Shown: positions 1-7,786, numbered from the stretch's first letter. The stretch is 9,764 nt of DNA from Clostridiales bacterium (GCA_018370615.1 JAGZAC010000046.1:1-9764); one strand, 5' to 3'. Translations and numbers: made by a program. Notes: generated from the sequence alone by a model not told the origin.

Positions 1-963
1 AATTCTCACAGATTTCGCTCCGGTTTTTTCCAAAAAGTGATGCTTGTTCACTTTTTTCTGTCCCACGGCCATGGAAACACACCCCGGCGCCACCTCAATT
101 TGAATCGCCTTGCCCCGCACCTGGCCAAGCCGTAGGAGTGCAGCGCCAATTTTATGGAGATACATCCGGCTGCGGACCATTTCTCCCAAGGCGGGATGAT
201 GGGGCCCGGCAAAATATGTATCCGGGTTTCGAATCCCCTCTCCATCGTGGAGACCGATTTTCAGACAAGGCACACCGCGAACATCCAGCACCTCCAAAAC
301 CGCCGCGCTCCGCTCCACCGCCTCTTCTATAGACAATGGCGTATAAAGGCCCTTTTGCACCATATCGGCAAGAGGTGTTTTTTGAAAGACCACACACGGA
401 TAAATCCGCGCGCCGCAGGCGCCCATATCACAAATCTGCTGCACTGTCTCTGTTTCCGTTTGTCTGTTAGAACACGGAAGCCCTATCATCATCTGCCCCA
501 CAAAGGGAATGCTTGCATCTTGCAAAAGAACGCATGCCGTCTCTGTATCAGCAGCGGTGTGCCCTCTTTTGCAGGCGGAAAGCACACGGTCATCCATACT
601 TTGTATCCCCAGCTCCACAGCCGTCACCGGATACCGAAGCAGTATTTCCACAATTTCAGGAGAGATGTAGTCCGGCCGGGTAGACAGGCGGATTCCCTGT
701 ACTGCGCCCTGCCGTACATATTCTCCAGCGAGATCTAGCAGGCGGAGCATCTGCTCTCTGTCGATTCCCGTGAACGAGCCTCCAAAATAAGCGATTTCAC
801 AGTCTCTGTCCCCTATCGTCTCCAGTGCCGCATCAATATCCCGGCGCACCGACGCCTCACAAAAAGAATGGGTGCCCGTAATCGTGTGTTGGTCGCAAAA
901 TACGCACTGATTTGGGCAGCCCATATGCTGTATAAATATCGGAATGTTGCTGTGTTTTTTCAT
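1..963 (-). CDS. Elp3-like radical SAM protein, 3' end cut by window edge
   Basis: Reading the minus strand from the ATG at 961-963 gives 321 codons with no stop up to the window edge, so the C terminus is missing. The N terminus holds the radical SAM cluster motif CxxxCxxC at Cys16, Cys20 and Cys23, which binds a 4Fe-4S cluster and S-adenosylmethionine. GGSF follows at 61-64, STRPD at 94-98, ELGIQS at 117-122 and RGHT at 133-136; the last three resemble the Elp3 catalytic core. Elp3 proteins modify wobble uridine in tRNA, but the short bacterial relatives beside rnc lack the acetyltransferase domain as far as I know, and their substrate is not established. The start lies five bases after the rnc stop with only a weak upstream AAAAG, so translation is probably coupled to rnc. 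In many Clostridia this gene lies between rnc and smc. Radical SAM assignment is firm; substrate is unknown. Confidence 0.93.
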   Translation of the reverse strand, partial: MKKHSNIPIFIQHMGCPNQCVFCDQHTITGTHSFCEASVRRDIDAALETIGDRDCEIAYFGGSFTGIDREQMLRLLDLAGEYVRQGAVQGIRLSTRPDYISPEIVEILLRYPVTAVELGIQSMDDRVLSACKRGHTAADTETACVLLQDASIPFVGQMMIGLPCSNRQTETETVQQICDMGACGARIYPCVVFQKTPLADMVQKGLYTPLSIEEAVERSAAVLEVLDVRGVPCLKIGLHDGEGIRNPDTYFAGPHHPALGEMVRSRMYLHKIGAALLRLGQVRGKAIQIEVAPGCVSMAVGQKKVNKHHFLEKTGAKSVRI

Positions 964-968
964 GACAA

Positions 969-1703
969 TTACTTTTGCTGGGCACTTCCGAAAAGCTCCA
1001 GCGCTTCTCTGGCAGCATTTTGCTCTGCAGCACGCTTGGTGTTCCCTGTACCGTGCCCAATTACATTGGAATTGAGCCGCGCCTCTACCTGAAAGCTTTT
1101 GTCATGATCCGGGCCGCTTTCACCCACCAAAACATATCGCAGCTTTTCTCCGTTTGCCTGCTGCACGATTTGCTGCAATGCAGTTTTATAGTCCATAAAG
1201 GAAGCATCCTCGCCGGAGTCTGCAATTTCTTCCTTCACGAAGGGAAGCAAAAATTTCTCGATTTTATCACAATCATAGCCGGAATCCAGATAAAAAGCAC
1301 CCAACAGCGCCTCAAAAGCATCCGCCGTTATGGAAGGACGGTGCCGGCCATCGTTTTTGTCCTCTCCGTGTCCTAGGAGAAGATACTCGCCCAGGGAGAT
1401 TTTCGCCGCATATTTTGCGAGTGCTTTCTCACAAACCACCGCTGCACGAATTTTTGTCAAGTCTCCCTCCTGGCGGGAATCAAACTCCTGAAACAAAAAT
1501 CTGCTAACAATCACAGACAAAACAGAGTCACCCAAAAACTCCAGCCGCTCATTGCAGCGGCTTTCTACACCCTTGGAACGCAGTTCATTTGTATAGGAGG
1601 AATGGGTCAGAGCCGTCTGCAAAAGGGCACGGTTGCGAAAATAATACCCAACTGTTTTTTCCAATAGCCTGGGGTCCTTTGGCATCTTTATATTATCCGA
1701 CAT
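969..1703 (-). CDS. rnc: Ribonuclease III
   Basis: This 244-residue protein is a full-length RNase III, the endonuclease that cuts double-stranded RNA during rRNA processing and mRNA decay. The signature NERLEFLGDSVL is at residues 51-62. The acidic residues that bind catalytic metal in E. coli all have counterparts at a constant offset of 14: Glu52, Glu55, Asp59, Glu79, Asp128 and Glu131, so the enzyme should be active. A double-stranded RNA binding domain fills about 171-239, with the usual Ala-rich last helix (TKRAAEQNAAREAL). The ATG at 1701-1703 has a near-perfect AAGGAGGA at 1711-1718, spaced seven bases, by far the strongest RBS in its operon, so rnc may be made at a rate independent of plsX. 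It begins 19 bases after plsX and is followed after five bases by the radical SAM gene. No acpP lies between plsX and rnc. Confidence 0.98.
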   Translation of the reverse strand: MSDNIKMPKDPRLLEKTVGYYFRNRALLQTALTHSSYTNELRSKGVESRCNERLEFLGDSVLSVIVSRFLFQEFDSRQEGDLTKIRAAVVCEKALAKYAAKISLGEYLLLGHGEDKNDGRHRPSITADAFEALLGAFYLDSGYDCDKIEKFLLPFVKEEIADSGEDASFMDYKTALQQIVQQANGEKLRYVLVGESGPDHDKSFQVEARLNSNVIGHGTGNTKRAAEQNAAREALELFGSAQQK

Positions 1704-1710
1704 AGCAATT

Positions 1711-1718
1711 TCCTCCTT
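1711..1718 (-). promoter_or_regulatory. Strong Shine-Dalgarno of rnc
   Basis: The minus strand reads AAGGAGGA here, seven bases before the rnc ATG. It fits the anti-Shine-Dalgarno almost completely and fixes the rnc start. It fills most of the 19-base plsX-rnc gap, leaving no room for another gene. Confidence 0.9.
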
Positions 1719-1722
1719 ATGT

Positions 1723-2727
1723 TTATGATTTCGTCTCTACTTGGGCAAAAGATAGCTCCGCCATTGCCTTTGCGGCGCCACCTTCCACATACCGCACCGC
1801 CTGCCGCACTGCGTTGACGATAGTGGGTGCATCAGAGTTTCCATGCGCCTTAAATACTGGCTTTGCAAGGCCGATAATGGGCGCTGCGCCGTATGCAGAT
1901 GCATCAAAGGTATCCCGCATCTTCCGCAGCCCCTTCTTCACCGCAAAAGCGGCAAGCTTTGTGGCAGTATTTTGATAAAACAAATCCTTCATCAGACCAA
2001 AAAACATTGCGCCCATACCCTCGGTATACTTCAAAAGAATGTTGCCGGTAAACCCATCTGTGAGAAGAACATCGCACTTTCCGAAGGGCACCTCCCGGGC
2101 TTCCACGTTTCCCACAAAATGGATGCCGGACAGCTGCTTTAAATGGCCATGTGCTTCTACGACTGCCTGTGTTCCCTTGGTTTCCTCTGTGCCAATATTC
2201 AAAAGGCCCACCCGGGGATTTTTTACTCCGAGAACCCTGGAGGCATATACGCTTCCGGTTAGTGCCCACTGAGCAAGGTACTCCGGCTGGATAACGGCGT
2301 TGGCGCCGCTGTCCAAAAGCAGTACCGGTACCGTAAATGGCAGAACTGTTCCGATGCAGGCTCGGTGTACTCCGGGCAAACATCTCACAAACAGAGATGC
2401 ACCGGTATGGAGAGCGCCGGTATTTCCTGCAGAAATAAAAGCATCCCCATCTTCCCGCAGAAGCTGCAGTCCCATCCCCATAGAAGAATTCTTCTTCGCT
2501 TTTAATATGGAAAGGGGTTCATCCTCCATGGAAATTACCTCTGCCGTGTGAACAACCTGCACTTTATCTGTCGACAAACCGGCTTCCTTTGCCGCAGCAC
2601 GAATTTTTTCCTCGTCCCCGCAGAGCACTATTTGGGCTTGGGGATAGTGTTCGGCGGCAAGAACTGCGCCCTTTACCATTTCTAAAGGAGCATAATCTCC
2701 ACCCATCGCGTCCAATATGATTTTCAT
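1723..2727 (-). CDS. plsX: Phosphate acyltransferase PlsX
   Basis: This 334-residue protein matches PlsX in length and sequence. PlsX turns acyl-ACP and phosphate into acyl-phosphate, the donor used by the membrane enzyme PlsY to acylate glycerol-3-phosphate at the start of phospholipid synthesis. Landmarks are the N-terminal IILDAMGGDYAP (3-14), SAGNTGA (99-105), NIGTEETKG (177-185) and LTDGFTGNI (222-230). No signal peptide or membrane segment is seen, consistent with a soluble, membrane-associated enzyme. The ATG overlaps the trmFO stop as ATGA, a usual sign of translational coupling; AAAGGA lies about ten bases upstream, inside trmFO. Downstream the gene runs straight into rnc. The acyl carrier protein gene that usually follows plsX in Bacillota is absent, so its substrate carrier must be encoded elsewhere. 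Confidence 0.98.
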   Translation of the reverse strand: MKIILDAMGGDYAPLEMVKGAVLAAEHYPQAQIVLCGDEEKIRAAAKEAGLSTDKVQVVHTAEVISMEDEPLSILKAKKNSSMGMGLQLLREDGDAFISAGNTGALHTGASLFVRCLPGVHRACIGTVLPFTVPVLLLDSGANAVIQPEYLAQWALTGSVYASRVLGVKNPRVGLLNIGTEETKGTQAVVEAHGHLKQLSGIHFVGNVEAREVPFGKCDVLLTDGFTGNILLKYTEGMGAMFFGLMKDLFYQNTATKLAAFAVKKGLRKMRDTFDASAYGAAPIIGLAKPVFKAHGNSDAPTIVNAVRQAVRYVEGGAAKAMAELSFAQVETKS

Positions 2728-4052
2728 ATGGCAAAAAGTCCTTTATCTATTATGTTGGAAATCTCCGTAAGGGCACGTTCGGCATAAAAAGCATACCGAA
2801 CCTTTTTCCCGCCGCGGATTTTTTCCGGCGGGCTCTGGATAATTCCAAAGTTTGCATTCATAGGCTGAAAGGCCGCCGCCCCGCCCTCACTTACATAGTG
2901 GGCCATAGCACCAATCATCGTGGTAGCTGGAAAAGGCGCTTTTACAACCTTCCCCATGCTCCGCCGTGCGGCGCAAAGGCCGGCGACAAATCCGGAAGCC
3001 GCCGATTCCACATACCCTTCCACGCCGGTCATCTGTCCGGCAAAGAAGAGATTCTCTCGTCCCCGCATGGAGTAATCGGGATGGAGCAGTTCCGGTGAAT
3101 TCAAAAAGGTATTTCTATGCATCACGCCATACCGCAGAAAAACGGCATTTTCCAGACCGGGAATCATACGAAATACACGCCGCTGCTCGGGAAAGGTCAA
3201 ATGGGTCTGAAACCCCACCATGTTGTACATAGTTCCCTCCCGGTTTTCCCGGCGCAGCTGTACCACCGCATAATACTTTTCCGCCGTTCCCGGCCGGCTG
3301 ATTCCCACCGGCTTCAGAGGGCCGTACCGCAGCGTGTCCTCGCCTCGGCGCGCCATTACCTCCACCGGCATGCAGCCTTCAAACACCTTGAGCTTTTCTC
3401 CCTGCTCAAAGCCGTGCAGCTGCGCCTCCTGGGCATGAATCAGCGCCTCATGGAAAGCAGTATACTCTTCTTTATTCATGGGGCAGTTGATGTAATCCGG
3501 TGTTCCCTTTCCATATCTGGAAGCAAAAAACGCCTTCTCCATGTCAATAGTAGAAAAATCTACAATCGGCGCGGCTGCGTCATAAAAAGACAGCCGCCGG
3601 TCTCCCACCAGCTTTGCGATTTCCTCAGCCAGAGCGTCAGAGGTAAGAGGTCCCGTTGCAATCACCACAGTTCCCTCCTCTGGAATGTGTACCACTTCCT
3701 CCTCCACAACCTGAATCCGTGGATGAGAGCGGATTTTTTCCGTAATATAGTCAGAAAACGCGGTGCGGTCCACAGCAAGAGCGCCTCCCGCAGGTACTGC
3801 AGTCGCTTTTGCAGCTTCCATGATTAAGGAACCCATGCGGGAGAGCTCTTCCTTCAAAAGGCCCACCCCGCTGGTAATATCCGCACTTCGCAGAGAGTTG
3901 GAACACACCAGCTCCGCAAAGCCCCTGTAGGAATGGGCCGGCGTCATTTTTGCAGGTTTCATTTCATATAGGATCACTTCCACGCCAAGACGCGCCGCCT
4001 GCCAGGCAGCTTCACACCCTGCCAGGCCTGCTCCGATTACCCGCACCGTCAT
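2724..4052 (-). CDS. trmFO: TrmFO, folate- and FAD-dependent tRNA U54 C5-methyltransferase
   Basis: The 442-residue protein is a complete TrmFO (older name Gid). It methylates uridine 54 in the T loop of tRNA, taking the carbon from methylenetetrahydrofolate and reducing it with FAD, instead of using S-adenosylmethionine as TrmA does. The N-terminal FAD-binding Rossmann motif is VIGAGLAGCEAA (5-16), with the acidic strand end at Glu30. The family segments LVCSNSLRS (48-56) and FEGCMPVE (225-232) carry Cys50 and Cys227, which align with the cysteines studied in the Bacillus subtilis enzyme (C53 and C226). The second FAD-contact region, FFAGQMTGVEGYVES, is at 336-350. The start overlaps the topA stop as ATGA, and the stop overlaps the plsX start in the same way, so three genes in a row are coupled. 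GGGGAT about ten bases upstream serves as RBS. Confidence 0.98.
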   Translation of the reverse strand: MTVRVIGAGLAGCEAAWQAARLGVEVILYEMKPAKMTPAHSYRGFAELVCSNSLRSADITSGVGLLKEELSRMGSLIMEAAKATAVPAGGALAVDRTAFSDYITEKIRSHPRIQVVEEEVVHIPEEGTVVIATGPLTSDALAEEIAKLVGDRRLSFYDAAAPIVDFSTIDMEKAFFASRYGKGTPDYINCPMNKEEYTAFHEALIHAQEAQLHGFEQGEKLKVFEGCMPVEVMARRGEDTLRYGPLKPVGISRPGTAEKYYAVVQLRRENREGTMYNMVGFQTHLTFPEQRRVFRMIPGLENAVFLRYGVMHRNTFLNSPELLHPDYSMRGRENLFFAGQMTGVEGYVESAASGFVAGLCAARRSMGKVVKAPFPATTMIGAMAHYVSEGGAAAFQPMNANFGIIQSPPEKIRGGKKVRYAFYAERALTEISNIIDKGLFAI

Positions 4053-6319
4053 TGCTCTGCATCCCCAGCAGGAACATCCCGCTTATATCCGCAGCCTTCT
4101 TTTTTGCAAACAAGCATATTTTTGCCCTTTTTCCGGTACAGCATTTCCCCGCAATTTGGACATTTCTCATTGGTGGGGAGGTCCCAGGAAGAGAAGTCGC
4201 AATCCGGGTACCTGGAGCAGCTGTAAAAAACAGTACGGTTTTTCCCGTGCTTTGTCACCAGCGGGCTGCCGCATTTCGGACAATTTACTCCAAGCTCCTT
4301 CACCTTTTGTTTTGTGAATTTGCAGGCGGGATATCTTACACAGGCGTAAAACGCACCATAGCGTCCATTGCGCAGTACCATGTCGGACCCGCATACTTCA
4401 CATTTGAAGGGAGCGATTTCCGGTTCTTTTTCATTCCCATTTTCCTCTTTTTTATAAAGAGGCTTGGTATTTTTGCAGGCAGGATAATTGGGGCAAGCAG
4501 CAAATTTCCCATATCGGCCTTTCTTGACAATCATTTTGCTGCCACAGAATTCGCATATCATGTCCGTTTCCTCGACGGGCAACTCAATATTCTCCTTGGA
4601 AACCGTACTTTCCGCCACATCCAGTTCTTTGGCAAATCCCTCGTAAAAGCCTGACAAAACAGACTCCAAATCTTCCTTGCCGTTTTCAATAGAGTCCAGC
4701 TTATCCTCCATAGATGCCGTGAACTGATAATCTACAATATCCGGAAAAGACTCTATCATAATTTTTGTAATAACCTCTCCCAAAGGAGTGGGCACAAGAG
4801 ACTTTCCCTCCCGGGAAACATATCCTCTGGAATTTATGATAGTAATAATGGGAGTATACGTAGAAGGTCTCCCGATTCCTTTTTCCTCCAGAAATCTGAT
4901 CAGAGATGCCTCTGTAAACCGCGGCGGCGGTTCAGTAAAGTGCTGCGCCGGCAGAATTTCCTTACCCTGCAGCGTGTCTCCCTTTTCCACATTTGGCAGC
5001 CGCTTTTTCTGATCCTTTTCCTCTTTTTCTTCTTTCTCAGATTCCAGTGTTTCTTCGTATACCGCCATGTATCCTTCAAAGGTCACCGTATATCCTGTTG
5101 CCCGGAACAGATATCCGGCACACTCCACATCCATGGCCACGGTAGCAAGCTGGGCGTTTGCCATCTGGCTGGCTACAAACCGATCCCAAATCAGCTTGTA
5201 TAATCGATATTGGTCCCTGGACAGATGCTTTTTCACCTTGGCGGGATCCAACGTCATGGAAGCGGGACGGATCGCCTCATGGGCATTTTGGGCGTTTGCC
5301 TTGGATTTGTAGCTGCGCGCCTGCCCCGGACAATATTTTTCACCGTACTTTTCCAGAATGTACTCTCTGGCGGCCGTTTGAGCTTCTGCTGCAATCCGCA
5401 GGGAGTCCGTACGCATATAGGTAATCAAACCCTGTACGCCGCCGTCAGCACCTAAATTTATGCCTTCGTACAGCTCCTGGGCAACCCGCATGGTCCGCTG
5501 AGACTGGAAGTTCAGCTTTTTTGACGCCTCCTGCTGCATGGTAGAAGTTGTAAAAGGCGGAGCGGGCGATTTCTGCTTTGTCCCCTTACGGATGTCTGTC
5601 GCTGTGAAGGTTTTCCCTTCTACAGCTTTACAAATTTCCTGCGCTGCCGCTTCGTTGGGCAGCTCCATTTTTTCCTTTTCCCCGGCCCTGCCGTGAAAAC
5701 GAACGGTAAGCTTCTTTCCCTGCTTTGTTTCAAGCAGCGCATCGATGGTCCAGTACTCCTTCGGCACAAAGGCGCGGATTTCATTTTCCCGTTCCACAAT
5801 AATACGGGTGGCAACAGACTGCACTCTTCCTGCAGACAGGCCGCTCTGTACAGTTTTCCATAAGAAAGGACTGAGCTTATATCCCACAATACGGTCCAAA
5901 ATACGGCGGGCCTGCTGGGCGTTCACCAAATCCATATCCAGCCCGCGGGGAGCCTTAATTGCTTCTTTTACTGCACTTTTTGTGATTTCGTTGAACGTGA
6001 TCCTCTTAACTTCCTCTACAGGAATTCCAAGGGCAACAGACAAGTGCCAGGAAATTGCTTCCCCCTCCCGGTCGGGGTCCGTTGCAAGGAAAACCTTATC
6101 AGCGGCTTTTGCCTCTTTTTTCAAATCCTTAATCAATTCCCCTTTGCCTCGGATATTGATGTAATGGGGGCTGAAATGGTTTTCTATATCTATCCCAAGC
6201 GTAGATTTGGGCAAATCCCGGACATGGCCTTTGGAAGCGACAACTCGGTAACTGGAGCCAAGATATCCTTTGATAGTTGTCGCCTTTGCAGGCGATTCCA
6301 CGATTACTAAATTGCTCAT
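4049..6319 (-). CDS. topA: DNA topoisomerase I (type IA) with four zinc ribbons
   Basis: This 756-residue protein relaxes negatively supercoiled DNA by passing a strand through a single-strand break. The Toprim domain is N-terminal: VESPAK with Glu8, then the metal-binding triad Asp81, Asp83 and Glu85 in LATDPDREGEA. The active-site tyrosine that links to DNA is Tyr301 in ITYMRTDS. Other core motifs are SAGRVQS (162-168) and GIGRPSTY (481-488). A highly charged stretch at about 425-440 interrupts the core region. The C terminus carries four complete Cys4 zinc ribbons: C589/592/609/615, C640/643/660/666, C680/683/701/707 and C720/723/738/743. The length exceeds the roughly 690 residues of shorter Bacillus-type enzymes, mainly because of this tail. 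The ATG at 6317-6319 has AGGAG seven bases upstream. The gene follows dprA after 111 bases containing a good promoter and leads the trmFO-plsX-rnc unit. Confidence 0.98.
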   Translation of the reverse strand: MSNLVIVESPAKATTIKGYLGSSYRVVASKGHVRDLPKSTLGIDIENHFSPHYINIRGKGELIKDLKKEAKAADKVFLATDPDREGEAISWHLSVALGIPVEEVKRITFNEITKSAVKEAIKAPRGLDMDLVNAQQARRILDRIVGYKLSPFLWKTVQSGLSAGRVQSVATRIIVERENEIRAFVPKEYWTIDALLETKQGKKLTVRFHGRAGEKEKMELPNEAAAQEICKAVEGKTFTATDIRKGTKQKSPAPPFTTSTMQQEASKKLNFQSQRTMRVAQELYEGINLGADGGVQGLITYMRTDSLRIAAEAQTAAREYILEKYGEKYCPGQARSYKSKANAQNAHEAIRPASMTLDPAKVKKHLSRDQYRLYKLIWDRFVASQMANAQLATVAMDVECAGYLFRATGYTVTFEGYMAVYEETLESEKEEKEEKDQKKRLPNVEKGDTLQGKEILPAQHFTEPPPRFTEASLIRFLEEKGIGRPSTYTPIITIINSRGYVSREGKSLVPTPLGEVITKIMIESFPDIVDYQFTASMEDKLDSIENGKEDLESVLSGFYEGFAKELDVAESTVSKENIELPVEETDMICEFCGSKMIVKKGRYGKFAACPNYPACKNTKPLYKKEENGNEKEPEIAPFKCEVCGSDMVLRNGRYGAFYACVRYPACKFTKQKVKELGVNCPKCGSPLVTKHGKNRTVFYSCSRYPDCDFSSWDLPTNEKCPNCGEMLYRKKGKNMLVCKKEGCGYKRDVPAGDAEQ

Positions 6320-6326
6320 GCAAAGT

Positions 6327-6331
6327 CTCCT
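6327..6331 (-). promoter_or_regulatory. Ribosome binding site of topA
   Basis: AGGAG on the minus strand, seven bases before the ATG at 6317-6319. It fixes the topA start, which also gives the conserved N terminus MSNLVIVESPAK. Confidence 0.85.
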
Positions 6332-6376
6332 ATTCTTGCGCGATTATTATAAGATATGTGTGACAATTCACGGTTT

Positions 6377-6405
6377 ATTATACGCATCCGCATCCTCTTT
6401 TGCAA
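6377..6405 (-). promoter_or_regulatory. Sigma-A type promoter for the topA operon
   Basis: On the minus strand a -35 box TTGCAA (6400-6405) and a perfect -10 box TATAAT (6377-6382) are separated by exactly 17 bases. The predicted start near 6370 gives a leader of about 50 nt ending in the topA RBS. The spacer holds a short tandem repeat (GGATGC twice), which could be chance or part of an operator. No terminator hairpin is seen after dprA, so readthrough from upstream may add to transcription. This is a sequence prediction from box quality and position. Confidence 0.75.
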
Positions 6406-6430
6406 GGGAAAATCAAAAAATTATAAAATC

Positions 6431-7753
6431 CTATTCGTCCAAATGTTTTTCGCGGTTGTCTATAATATCCGCTGCGTGCTTGAGAAAATACCCTCCCGCG
6501 CCACCTTCCACGGCTCCAGCAATTTCCAGCATTGTCATAGATGTCATAACCTGCTGCAGAGGGAATCCAGTCCGCGCGATTTCCTCCGGCAGCATAGGCA
6601 CATCCGGCGTCATCGCTTCATATATCTTAATATCGACTTCACTGAGGGCATCCAGGCTAATCCGGGGAGGTTCTTCCTCGGCAGGCGGAAAAATAACGGC
6701 GTTTTCTCCCCGCCGGGCTCTAGTTTTTCGCTCTCTCCCATCCTCTCCGGGGCTGTCCGCCGCAACAACTTTTCTGCCCTGCCCGCGCTTTGCAATCTGA
6801 TGCTTGCGTACAGTTCCATCCACATCTACCGGCAGCTCAGATACAAGGGCCTTGCCGACTTTTAGCGTATGCGGATACAGAAATTCGTAGCGGGAAACGA
6901 TGTCCAAAGCGCTGGTAACGGGCGTCGCACCCTGTGTGAGCAGATAATTGGTTCCATCAGAATTTCTGTCGCCTACGCGGCCGGGCACAGCGTATAGATC
7001 CCGCCCTTGATAAAGCCCGCGGCGGGCAGTTATCAGCGATCCGCTCTCTTTATCCCCTTCAATTACGCAAACACCCTGAGAGAGGCCACTGATAATACGA
7101 TTGCGTACGGGGAAATGGGACCTATCTGGTGAAATACCAGGGCCATATTCCGTGAGAACGGCGCCGCGCTGCGTAACATCATAATATAAAGACGTATGCT
7201 CTTTGGGATAAATCACATCAATGCCACAGCCCATTACCGCTATAGTAATACCGCCTTCTTCTATTGCTGCCGCCATGGCCGTACCGTCTACGCCCAAGGC
7301 CAGTCCGCTCACAAGACACGCACCTGCCCTGGCAAGTCCAGCGCCGATCTCACAGGCCATCTTCTTGCCGTATTCGGACATGCTGCGGGTACCAACTACT
7401 GCACAGCTGAACAATTCATTAAAGTCCGGCATGACACCCATGCAGTACAACACCATCGGCATATCCTGAAGCGAAAACAAGCTTTTGGGGTACCGCGGAT
7501 CCCCAGGGACGATTATCTGCGCTCCAAAGTCCTCACTCCACCTCAGAATTGACTCTTCTGCCGAGGTATCCTTGCGCAGCAGTCTGGAAAGTACCGCACT
7601 ATCAATGCGCACACCGCAATCCTTTAGATCCTTTTCACTGGCTTTATATATTTCCTTAGCACTGTGAAAAGCTCTCGCCAGACGCACTGCACATTTACTT
7701 CCTGCACCGCAGGCATGGGACAGCCATAGCCAATATTTTCGATCGTCTCTCAT
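6431..7753 (-). CDS. dprA: DNA-processing protein DprA
   Basis: The 440-residue protein is DprA (Smf), which binds incoming single-stranded DNA and loads RecA during natural transformation. Three parts are visible. An N-terminal SAM-like helical region fills about 1-70. The extended Rossmann fold runs from about 75 to 290, with VVGTRSMSEYG (119-129), VSGLALGVDGTA (148-159), GCGIDVIYPKEH (175-186) and FPVRNRIISGLS (214-225). A C-terminal winged-helix domain fills about 368-425. Between the last two lies a long charged, Arg/Lys-rich linker (about 300-365) that makes the protein longer than the commoner 360-380 residues. The start is the only in-frame choice, since an in-frame TAG lies eight codons upstream (codon 9 before the ATG) and no ATG, GTG or TTG falls between. 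The nearby RBS is poor; see the leader hairpin. Adjacency to topA is typical of Bacillota. Carriage of dprA alone does not prove competence. Confidence 0.97.
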   Translation of the reverse strand: MRDDRKYWLWLSHACGAGSKCAVRLARAFHSAKEIYKASEKDLKDCGVRIDSAVLSRLLRKDTSAEESILRWSEDFGAQIIVPGDPRYPKSLFSLQDMPMVLYCMGVMPDFNELFSCAVVGTRSMSEYGKKMACEIGAGLARAGACLVSGLALGVDGTAMAAAIEEGGITIAVMGCGIDVIYPKEHTSLYYDVTQRGAVLTEYGPGISPDRSHFPVRNRIISGLSQGVCVIEGDKESGSLITARRGLYQGRDLYAVPGRVGDRNSDGTNYLLTQGATPVTSALDIVSRYEFLYPHTLKVGKALVSELPVDVDGTVRKHQIAKRGQGRKVVAADSPGEDGRERKTRARRGENAVIFPPAEEEPPRISLDALSEVDIKIYEAMTPDVPMLPEEIARTGFPLQQVMTSMTMLEIAGAVEGGAGGYFLKHAADIIDNREKHLDE

Positions 7754-7762
7754 TTTTCCATC

Positions 7763-7784
7763 GCCGCAGCAGCGCTGCTACGGC
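7763..7784 (-). promoter_or_regulatory. Hairpin in the dprA leader, between Shine-Dalgarno and start
   Basis: The minus-strand RNA can form nine consecutive pairs (one G-U) around a GCGC tetraloop. The hairpin begins two bases after GGGAGG (7787-7792) and ends nine bases before the dprA ATG. Folding would reduce the SD-to-start distance from 33 to about 11 bases. No U-run follows, so it is not an ordinary terminator. A three-codon ORF (ATG GAA AAA TGA) lies after the hairpin, and its stop overlaps the dprA ATG. The pairing is seen directly; the role in translation is inference. Confidence 0.55.
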
Positions 7785-7786
7785 AA

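Noticed and set aside
154..738. 194-codon open frame on the plus strand
   Set aside because: It lies entirely antisense to the radical SAM gene, whose motifs are clear; the plus-strand translation has no recognisable motifs and no RBS. It is a shadow frame.
857..1060. 67-codon minus-strand frame across the rnc-radical SAM junction
   Set aside because: It overlaps both well-supported genes in a third frame and has no motifs of its own.
3117..4654. Two plus-strand open frames of over 230 codons (3117-3827 and 3950-4654)
   Set aside because: Both are antisense to trmFO and topA, with unprotein-like composition (many His, Arg, Cys, Ser). They arise from the codon use of the real genes.
6346..6351. 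Second TATAAT on the minus strand upstream of topA
   Set aside because: No -35 box at 16-18 bases upstream; the nearest candidate TTGTCA is only nine bases away. The upstream TATAAT has a proper partner.
6270..6865. Plus-strand open frames crossing the dprA-topA gap
   Set aside because: They cover the topA promoter region and are antisense to the dprA 3' end; no RBS or known motif supports them.
7763..7784. dprA leader hairpin as a transcription terminator
   Set aside because: No U-run follows on either strand, and dprA starts nine bases later.
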